The notes under the pieces: generated by a model
Database searches by the model: none
Told to the model about the DNA's origin: nothing
What the model saw: the letters and a program-made list of their open reading frames with translations, nothing else
Part shown: positions 1-3,620 of the stretch, in pieces
How the letters are laid out: the number at the start of each line of letters is the position of its first letter
Position numbering within the stretch: position 1 is the first letter of the stretch
Assembly: GCA_947177695.1 (NCBI GenBank)
Contig: CAMWVO010000041.1
Coordinates: 1-9,615, forward strand
Direction: 5' to 3'
Origin: an uncultured Clostridia bacterium
GTDB lineage: Bacteria; Bacillota; Clostridia; Oscillospirales; Ruminococcaceae
DNA: 9,615 nt
Program-made: the position numbers and the translations under genes

Positions 1-599
1 ATATGGGTAGAATATAAAATATCTTTATTTATTATAAAATCAAAAAGAGATGTGCTTTCTGATTCCTGATCTATCTCGTCATTCTTATCACTTTCCGATT
101 TTTCACGGTTTAAATACAACGGAACGCCGTCAGAACCAGAATTAATAGGTATGCTGTCAAAAGACGGAACAACTGAAATCTCATAATTTATTTGCTCTGA
201 TTTTTCAGAAGAAGTTGTATCAACAACAAAATCGTTATTAGATATAAACTTTGAAAAAATAACTAATGAACCGATAAGAACCAGTACTATTAAAAAAATA
301 GCAATAAGCTGTAAAATGAAACGCCACGGAATACTAAAGGATTTATTTGTGACAGCTTCTGACACAGCAGGATCAGAACACTGGAGACTAATTTCTCTTG
401 GAGAATTTTCAAAAGTGTTTATATGTTCCTGCGCGCTGAATAATTGATTTTGAAGCTCGGTTATTGTCATTGCAATAGTTTTATCATAATCGACTGGAGT
501 ATATTCAGATTGTTCAAGATGTGCAGGAACTTCAAATTCAAAATCGTCCTGCACAGGAAGCAATTCACCAGTGTCTGCATCTTCAATCCACTTTATCAT
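1..599 (-). CDS. Hypothetical single-pass membrane protein, C-terminus outside window
   Basis: I translated this frame from the ATG at 599-597 and it stays open for 199 codons to the window edge, so the gene is 3'-truncated here. Residues 1-90 are hydrophilic and acidic (start MIKWIEDADTGELLPVQDD). Residues about 92-116 form one strong transmembrane helix starting near PWRFILQL. The remainder is Ser-, Asp- and Glu-rich and polar. This suggests a cytoplasmic N-terminal domain of about 90 residues, one membrane pass and an extracytoplasmic tail. No family is recognised. The start is supported by AGGTGA just upstream, which sits in the second of two 15-bp tandem copies (601-630). A consensus promoter at 873-901 and a structured leader precede it, so its translation may be RNA-regulated. 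The reading frame is secure; the function is unknown. Confidence 0.8.
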   Translation of the reverse strand, partial: MIKWIEDADTGELLPVQDDFEFEVPAHLEQSEYTPVDYDKTIAMTITELQNQLFSAQEHINTFENSPREISLQCSDPAVSEAVTNKSFSIPWRFILQLIAIFLIVLVLIGSLVIFSKFISNNDFVVDTTSSEKSEQINYEISVVPSFDSIPINSGSDGVPLYLNREKSESDKNDEIDQESESTSLFDFIINKDILYSTH

Positions 600-600
600 T

Positions 601-674
601 TGATCACCTATCTTTTGATTACCTATCTTTTTACTTAACAGTGTCAGCCGTGGAGATAGGTTCAACCACGGCTG
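601..674 (-). promoter_or_regulatory. Duplicated Shine-Dalgarno site with complementary hairpin loop
   Basis: Two tandem 15-nt copies, AAAGATAGGTAATCA (630-616) and AAAGATAGGTGATCA (615-601), abut the start codon at 599. The second supplies the ribosome site AGGTGA. The 9-bp hairpin at 674-645 just upstream has the loop TTGAACCTATCT. Its ACCTATCT (661-654) is perfectly complementary over 8 nt to AGATAGGT in both copies (628-621 and 613-606). Loop pairing could hide the ribosome site. The complementarity is seen directly; the regulation is inferred. Confidence 0.55.
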
Positions 675-847
675 CACAGGTGAAGTACCTTGCGGTACTT
701 AGCTTTTAATGCTCCCGTAGGTAATAGCCTTAAAAGCCCCCGACTTGCAGGTAAGGTTTTTAAGAAGTCCCCTACTTCCGTTTTCTTTTCGCTCTTTAAC
801 TGGAGCCCTTTGCGCAGTTTTCTTTATACTCTTTAACTGGAGTATAA

Positions 848-863
848 ATACCATATTTGGTAT
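848..863. promoter_or_regulatory. Putative Xre operator, distal dyad
   Basis: ATACCA-TATT-TGGTAT is a perfect dyad with a 4-bp centre. Its core TACCA-N4-TGGTATAA recurs at 911-927, centre to centre about 62 bp away. It lies at the start of the leftward transcript, where a bound repressor could block that promoter. In the leftward RNA it could also fold as a hairpin. The operator role is inferred from the adjacent regulator gene. Confidence 0.45.
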
Positions 864-872
864 AACAATATC

Positions 873-901
873 ATAATACAACAAATATGGAAAATTGTCA
901 A
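873..901 (-). promoter_or_regulatory. Sigma-A promoter for the leftward leader and membrane gene
   Basis: On the minus strand TTGACA (901-896) is followed by a 17-nt spacer and TATTAT (878-873), with TG directly before the -10. The -35 hexamer and spacing are consensus. Transcription should start near 866. It overlaps the upstream part of the oppositely oriented Xre promoter. Confidence 0.72.
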
Positions 902-910
902 TTAAAAATC

Positions 911-924
911 TACCAATTATGGTA
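911..924. promoter_or_regulatory. Putative Xre operator, proximal dyad overlapping the rightward -10
   Basis: TACCA-ATTA-TGGTA repeats the dyad at 848-863 and overlaps the rightward -10 element at 923-928. This is the usual place for autorepression by an Xre-family regulator, whose gene starts 40 bp downstream. The role is inferred; the matching dyads are seen. Confidence 0.48.
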
Positions 925-928
925 TAAT
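920..928 (+). promoter_or_regulatory. Extended -10 promoter for the Xre operon
   Basis: TGGTATAAT is an extended -10 (TGN-TATAAT) that would start transcription near 935, about 30 nt before the regulator's ATG. No good -35 lies at 17 bp. TTGTCA at 895-900 is 22 bp away, which is too far, so the extended -10 probably carries recognition. Confidence 0.6.
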
Positions 929-964
929 TGGATAAATGCACAAAAAAGGAGAGGAAAAAACGGT

Positions 965-1351
965 ATGTTTTACCAAAGATTGCGAGATTTAAAAGAGGAT
1001 AAAGACCTAAAGCAATCGAATATAGCAAAAATAATAAAGGTATCAGAAAATCAATACGGAAGATATGAAAGAGGAGAAAATGACATACCGCTTGAAAAAG
1101 CATTAATATTAGCAGATTTTTACAATGTTTCACTTGATTATATTGCAGGGCGTACCAATGATAAAAAAGGATTTAATAAATCTGACTTGCCGAATTCGGA
1201 AATAGAACTACTAAAAAAATACCGCTCTCTTTCAAAAGAACGGCAAGTAAGAGTATTGGAAAGAATTGATATGCTTGCAGAAGATCAAGAAGAAGAGAAT
1301 GCTAAAATTAAAGGGGGTAATATAATGAGGAAGAAAAATTTAAAGGAGTGA
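965..1351 (+). CDS. Xre/Cro-family helix-turn-helix transcriptional regulator
   Basis: The 128-aa protein has an N-terminal HTH_3 domain (residues about 3-62). The helix-turn-helix spans about residues 17-35 (QSNIAKIIKVSENQYGRYE), followed by the typical RGENDIP and LADFYNVSLDYIAGR segments. After a short linker, residues about 78-112 (KYRSLSKERQVRVLERIDML) form the short helical tail common in this group. The ATG at 965 is chosen because AGGAGAGG lies about 10 nt upstream; the longer in-frame start at 887 lacks a ribosome site and precedes the promoter. It probably represses its own promoter and perhaps the divergent one through the dyads at 848 and 911. It leads a cluster of three small membrane-protein genes, as in many mobile or defence-like modules. 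The family is sure; the target is inferred. Confidence 0.92.
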   Translation: MFYQRLRDLKEDKDLKQSNIAKIIKVSENQYGRYERGENDIPLEKALILADFYNVSLDYIAGRTNDKKGFNKSDLPNSEIELLKKYRSLSKERQVRVLERIDMLAEDQEEENAKIKGGNIMRKKNLKE

Positions 1352-1356
1352 AAAAT

Positions 1357-1443
1357 ATGAGAACAAAAGATCCAATTGAAAGAATAGGTCATGCAGTAAT
1401 TGGAGCTATAATTTTAATAATATTACACATACGATGTAATTAA
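1357..1443 (+). CDS. Small membrane peptide, 28 aa
   Basis: The peptide is MRTKDPIERIGHAVIGAIIL followed by IILHIRCN. It has a charged N-terminus and one hydrophobic helix of about 14-16 residues (about 11-25). AAGGAG sits 8 nt before the ATG, at the spacing used by its neighbours. It starts 5 nt after the regulator's stop, and its own stop overlaps the ribosome site of the next gene, so all appear to be in one transcript. Its size and charge pattern resemble small membrane-active peptides (type I toxin-like or regulatory), but no family is recognised. It could also be a degraded remnant of a longer gene. Coding status rests on the ribosome site, the tight packing and the amphipathic layout. 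Confidence 0.55.
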   Translation: MRTKDPIERIGHAVIGAIILIILHIRCN

Positions 1444-1456
1444 GGAGTGAATAAAT

Positions 1457-1723
1457 TTGAAAGAAAGAAAATGCATAAGCTGTAAATTGACATATAAGGG
1501 ATTAAAGGAACGTTGTCCGTTTTGTCATAAATTAACAAAAATTGGAATATTCAATAAAATTATGTGCGTATTAGGTTACATATCTTTTGCTTTTTGGTTA
1601 GCTATTTTAGCAGAAATCATGATAACAAAAACGATTATTGATATAATCTGGTTAGCTCCAGTAATAACAGTTTTAATTATAATTGCTATTGTTGTGGGAA
1701 TATGCTATCTTATACTTAAATAA
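1457..1723 (+). CDS. Zinc-ribbon small membrane protein
   Basis: The 88-aa protein starts at TTG (1457), 8 nt after AAGGAG, which overlaps the stop of the preceding peptide gene. Residues 6-23 hold two CxxC pairs, CISC (6-9) and CPFC (20-23), a minimal zinc ribbon such as is often found at the N-terminus of membrane proteins. Two hydrophobic helices follow at about 35-56 and 65-87, with the chain ending at LILK. Predicted topology is a cytosolic zinc knuckle with a two-pass hairpin in the membrane. Codon usage is very AT-rich like its neighbours. No specific family is recognised. It is probably cotranscribed with the Xre gene and works with the adjacent membrane proteins. Confidence 0.78.
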   Translation: MKERKCISCKLTYKGLKERCPFCHKLTKIGIFNKIMCVLGYISFAFWLAILAEIMITKTIIDIIWLAPVITVLIIIAIVVGICYLILK

Positions 1724-1746
1724 TTTTTATGAGGAGTGTAAAAATT

Positions 1747-2136
1747 ATGGCTTTTTTTAAAGAAAACAACCAAAACATAATAAACAAAATTTGGAGAATA
1801 TTAAAAATTATTATAGGAATAGCTTTAATAGGAATTAGCGTATTATTGTTATTTGGTGTAATAGGATATATAGCAATAGAAACAGAAAAAGAAAATAGCA
1901 GTTTAATATCAGCAATAGCAGGAATAGTAGCAATAAACGAAATTATAGCATTAAAAGACAACTTCTTTCCAAGTGAAAATAAGGAATTAAAAGAATTAAG
2001 AGAACTAAATAAAAGTATGCAAAAAATGATAGAATTAAAGGAAAAAGAAGTATTAATGTATAAAAATGACAATATAAACAAGTTGGAAATAAACGAAAAT
2101 GAAGATAATGAGGAAAAAATACTTGAAATAAAATAA
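1747..2136 (+). CDS. Small membrane protein with C-terminal coiled coil
   Basis: The 129-aa protein has a basic N-terminus, a strong transmembrane helix at about residues 21-44, a second moderately hydrophobic segment at about 52-69 (SLISAIAGIVAINEIIAL), and a charged helical tail from about 76 that looks coiled-coil (KELKELRELNKSMQKMIELK) and ends very acidic. The ATG at 1747 is preferred over the in-frame ATG at 1729 because GAGGAG (1731-1736) lies 10 nt before it and inside the longer version. It begins 23 nt after the zinc-ribbon gene with the same GGAGTG-type leader, so it is the last gene of the operon. No family is recognised. A membrane-anchored coiled coil could oligomerise or tether a partner. 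Confidence 0.76.
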   Translation: MAFFKENNQNIINKIWRILKIIIGIALIGISVLLLFGVIGYIAIETEKENSSLISAIAGIVAINEIIALKDNFFPSENKELKELRELNKSMQKMIELKEKEVLMYKNDNINKLEINENEDNEEKILEIK

Positions 2137-2150
2137 TTCGGTTAATATTA

Positions 2151-2171
2151 TATTCCAGATGTCTGGAATGA
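2151..2171. repeat. Palindromic repeat, copy A
   Basis: ATTCCAGA-TG-TCTGGAAT (2152-2169) is a perfect 8-bp-arm palindrome within a 21-bp sequence that recurs at 3167-3187 with one central difference (TG versus CG). The copies bracket about 1.0 kb containing the toxin-antitoxin pair. A hairpin beginning AACCTC follows each copy. It may be a recombination footprint, a protein-binding site or part of a repeated 3' end. Confidence 0.65.
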
Positions 2172-2209
2172 GTTGTCCCGTATAGAAACTATAGGTATAG
2201 CGAATACAA

Positions 2210-2237
2210 AAACCTCATGCGGTCCTGCATGGGGTTT
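2210..2237 (+). terminator. Hairpin downstream of the Xre operon, possible terminator
   Basis: AAACCTCATGC and GCATGGGGTTT form an 11-bp stem with one G-U wobble around a 6-nt loop (GGTCCT). It lies about 75 bp after the last gene of the operon. No clear T-run follows (ACTTGTCCCG), so intrinsic termination would be weak. The 9-bp sequence TTGTCCCGT occurs on both sides, at 2173-2181 and 2240-2248. Confidence 0.4.
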
Positions 2238-2286
2238 ACTTGTCCCGTTTATGTTTTGACCTAAAGGCAAATGGGAGATGTTTAAG

Positions 2287-2354
2287 CCCCCGCCGCGCAT
2301 TTACTTTGTTGCGTACCGTAAGTTTGCAAGCGCGGAGCGCTCCTTGCCGCGGGG
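2287..2354. repeat. GC-rich interspersed repeat unit 1
   Basis: CCCCCGCCGCGC (2287-2298) is matched by GCGCGG (2330-2335) and GCGGGG (2349-2354), which can pair with its two halves. Between them lies the palindrome GGAGCGCTCC (2334-2343). The unit recurs exactly 107 bp downstream. Its GC content is far above the AT-rich genes on both sides. It resembles a REP-like palindromic element. Open frames here look spurious: they overlap each other on both strands and read repeat sequence. The 2238-2560 stretch appears to hold only these repeats and a small hairpin. Confidence 0.6.
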
Positions 2355-2393
2355 CAGAAATGCAAGTTGGCTTGTCGACTTTACTGTGTATAA

Positions 2394-2458
2394 CCCCCGC
2401 CGCGCCTTTAAATATTGGTCGCCTTTGGTTTTATTGGCGCGGAGTGCTCGCCGCGGGG
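2394..2458. repeat. GC-rich interspersed repeat unit 2
   Basis: This is the second copy: CCCCCGCCGCGC at 2394-2405 and GCGCGGAGTGCTC through CCGCGGGG at 2437-2458. Both arms are offset from unit 1 by 107 bp. The central sequence between the arms has diverged, while the pairing arms are conserved. This pattern suggests the folded structure, rather than a protein, is what is retained. Confidence 0.58.
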
Positions 2459-2519
2459 CGTCTGCGACGCTGCTAACAAAGGAAAAAGCTGGTTTGCTGT
2501 GTATCATTACTGTGCAACG

Positions 2520-2532
2520 TCGGCTTCGCCGA
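2520..2532. other. Small TTCG hairpin
   Basis: TCGGC-TTC-GCCGA is a 5-bp stem that can close on a stable C(UUCG)G-type tetraloop. It lies between the GC-rich repeats and the toxin-antitoxin promoter. No T-run follows, so a terminator role is doubtful. It may mark the end of the repeat block. Confidence 0.35.
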
Positions 2533-2567
2533 GGGTAATTTTGCTTTAAAATATGTATAACAAGGTA

Positions 2568-2596
2568 TTGACAATGTAGCACAAATGTGATATAAT
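2568..2596 (+). promoter_or_regulatory. Consensus promoter and candidate operator of the toxin-antitoxin pair
   Basis: TTGACA (2568-2573), a 17-bp spacer and TATAAT (2591-2596) match the sigma-A consensus fully, with TGA before the -10 as an extended element. The dyad CACA-AA-TGTG (2580-2589) sits in the spacer and is a candidate site for antitoxin autorepression. Such an unusually strong promoter fits a repressed toxin-antitoxin operon. Confidence 0.82.
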
Positions 2597-2618
2597 AATT
2601 ATGAAAGGAGCTGATATT

Positions 2619-2891
2619 ATGGCACAAACAACTTTAAGCGTAAGACTGGACAGCACTGATAAAAAACGTTTTGAAGAATTTTGCAATGAAACTGGAATGA
2701 ATGTCTCTGTAGCAATTAATATGTTCATTAAAACGGTTTTAAGAGAAAGCAGGATTCCGTTCAGCATTGAATGTGACATTCCCAATGCGACAACTTTAGC
2801 TGCATTTGAAGAGGGAGAAAAAATGAAGCATGATCTCAATGCTCCAAAATTCGATAATGTTGACGATTTATTTAAGGAGCTTGAAAGCTGA
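2619..2891 (+). CDS. dinJ: RelB/DinJ-family antitoxin
   Basis: The 90-aa protein has the ribbon-helix-helix layout of the RelB/DinJ family: a beta strand TTLSVRLD (about 4-11), a helix at about 13-25 and a helix NVSVAINMFIKTVLRES (about 28-44) followed by the typical IPF. The C-terminal half (about 55-90), ending FDNVDDLFKELES, is the toxin-binding tail seen in this family. The ATG at 2619 is chosen because GAAAGGAG lies 8 nt before it; an ATG at 2601 overlaps the predicted transcript start. The stop overlaps the toxin start (TGATG), giving translational coupling. It should neutralise the downstream toxin and, with it, repress the promoter at 2568-2596 through the dyad there. Confidence 0.93.
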   Translation: MAQTTLSVRLDSTDKKRFEEFCNETGMNVSVAINMFIKTVLRESRIPFSIECDIPNATTLAAFEEGEKMKHDLNAPKFDNVDDLFKELES

Positions 2892-3160
2892 TGAAATACG
2901 AACTGCACAGAACTTCTCAATTTAAAAGAGACTTTAAGCTTATATCAAAACGTGGCTGGGACTTAAATAAATTAAAACAAGTCGTAAATATGCTCATGAA
3001 CGACGAGGAACTTCCACAAAAATGCAAACCGCATAAGCTTTCGGGAAATTGGAGTGGATATACTGAATGTCATATTGACCAAGATTGGTTATTAGTCTAT
3101 GATATAGATGAAAATATTATCACGTTATATCGAACTGGATCGCACAGCGATATTTTCTAA
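2891..3160 (+). CDS. yafQ: YafQ-family type II toxin (RelE superfamily mRNA interferase)
   Basis: The 89-aa protein has the full YafQ-type pattern: an N-terminal LHRTSQFKRDFK, then PHKLSGNWSGYTECHIDQDW, then LLVYDID and a terminal RTGSHSDIF. His48, His61, Asp65, His85 and Phe89 align with E. coli YafQ His50, His63, Asp67, His87 and Phe91, so the known catalytic set is intact. The family cuts mRNA in the ribosome and arrests growth. Length is normal. The start codon overlaps the antitoxin stop by one base. The gene is followed 6 bp later by palindrome copy B and then a terminator, so the unit ends here. The toxin looks active rather than decayed. Confidence 0.94.
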   Translation: MKYELHRTSQFKRDFKLISKRGWDLNKLKQVVNMLMNDEELPQKCKPHKLSGNWSGYTECHIDQDWLLVYDIDENIITLYRTGSHSDIF

Positions 3161-3166
3161 AATTAC

Positions 3167-3187
3167 TATTCCAGACGTCTGGAATGA
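3167..3187. repeat. Palindromic repeat, copy B
   Basis: ATTCCAGA-CG-TCTGGAAT (3168-3185) is a perfect palindrome and differs from copy A at 2151-2171 only at one central base. It starts 6 bp after the toxin stop and directly precedes the terminator hairpin at 3191. Confidence 0.65.
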
Positions 3188-3190
3188 AAC

Positions 3191-3233
3191 AACCTCGGAA
3201 CGGGTCTCCCCTGCTCCGAGGTTAAATTTTTTT
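3191..3233 (+). terminator. Intrinsic terminator of the toxin-antitoxin operon
   Basis: AACCTCGGA and TCCGAGGTT form a 9-bp stem (3191-3199 with 3215-3223) followed by AAATTTTTTT. The 15-nt loop begins ACGGGTCTCCC. A dyad further on, TTTTTTTGT through GAGATCTC to ACAAAAAAA (3227-3254), makes the site look bidirectional. A related copy lies at 3560-3599. Confidence 0.8.
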
Positions 3234-3257
3234 GTCGAGATCTCAACAAAAAAAATT

Positions 3258-3540
3258 GCCTGTTAACTTTTATTTAGCGAAATTACTCATCATGATTGGA
3301 GTTATGTGATTTATAGCCCTGTTCGTTCCTCACAGGGCTATAAATCACTTTTGGATTTCGTGAAGCGGTCAGGTTACTTTCCGATGTCAGGGCTACGATG
3401 TCGTGCTTCGATGTACTTTGAGTGCGCGACCCTCAAAAGAATATGTCTGCATAAATGTTAAATGAAAAATGTTTTTACAAGCGTTACACAAATGCCGCCG
3501 ATACACAATAGGAAAAACTACTCGAAAGCGTTCAGACATT
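3258..3540. other. Gene-free stretch with a perfect 16-bp hairpin
   Basis: I see no convincing gene here. GTGATTTATAGCCCTG (3306-3321) pairs perfectly with CAGGGCTATAAATCAC (3333-3348) around an 11-nt loop, and only TTTT follows. CGATGT occurs three times at 13-14 bp spacing (3382, 3396, 3409). A further stem, TTTGAG/CTCAAA, spans 3417-3437. The stretch lies between two related terminators, so it could encode a small RNA or be a remnant of an inserted element. Confidence 0.45.
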
Positions 3541-3559
3541 CAGAGTCCTGTAATGATAA

Positions 3560-3599
3560 AACCTCGAAACGGGTCTCCCACGCTTCGAGGTTAATTTTT
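3560..3599. terminator. Terminator-like hairpin related to the one at 3191
   Basis: AACCTCGAA and TTCGAGGTT (3560-3568 with 3584-3592) form a 9-bp stem, with TTTTT at 3595-3599 on the plus side and a weaker TTTTAT on the minus side. The loop starts ACGGGTCTCCC as in the upstream copy, while the stem pair changes in a compensated way (GGA/TCC to GAA/TTC). It lies 22 bp beyond the stop of the leftward helix-hairpin-helix gene and may terminate that transcript. Confidence 0.65.
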
Positions 3600-3620
3600 C
3601 ACAAGATATCAACTTTCATT

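Larger units (their letters stand above)
600..866 (-). ncRNA. Candidate structured 5' leader or noncoding RNA upstream of the membrane protein gene
   Basis: Leftward transcription from the promoter at 873-901 would start near 866 and yield about 267 nt before the start codon at 599. In transcript order the visible helices are: ATACCA/TGGTAT (863-858 with 853-848); TATACTC/GAGTATA around the loop CAGTTAAA (846-840 with 831-825); GCTC/GAGC around the same loop (806-803 with 794-791); GACTT/AAGTC (769-765 with 746-742); GCTTTTAA/TTAAAAGC (737-730 with 709-702); AAGTACC-GCAA-GGTACTT, a GNRA tetraloop hairpin (700-683); and CAGCCGTGG/CCACGGCTG (674-666 with 653-645). GTAGG (775-771) can pair with CCTAC (721-717) in the loop of the GCTTTTAA helix, forming a pseudoknot. 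No terminator with a U-run separates it from the gene, so a cis-acting leader is favoured, but a separate small RNA is possible. It could be a member of a known clostridial RNA class such as the raiA motif; I cannot verify that. Confidence 0.6.

Noticed and set aside
699..1133. Minus-strand open frame of 144 codons across the Xre gene promoter
   Set aside because: It runs antisense to the well-supported regulator, spans both promoters and the hairpin-rich leader, and has no ribosome site. Its Phe/Leu-rich half is the antisense of AT-rich coding DNA.
2151..2171. XerCD dif-type or LexA-type site for the 18-bp palindrome
   Set aside because: It lacks the 11-6-11 layout of dif and does not match the Gram-positive LexA box.
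2240..2627. Overlapping open frames on both strands through the GC-rich repeats
   Set aside because: They translate repeat arms, overlap one another, lack ribosome sites and run into the toxin-antitoxin promoter.
3191..3223. Integron attC-like site
   Set aside because: GTTAAAT fits the GTTRRRY core, but the matching RYYYAAC inverse core is absent and the second copy does not fit. No integrase is in the window. A T-run makes a terminator the simpler reading.
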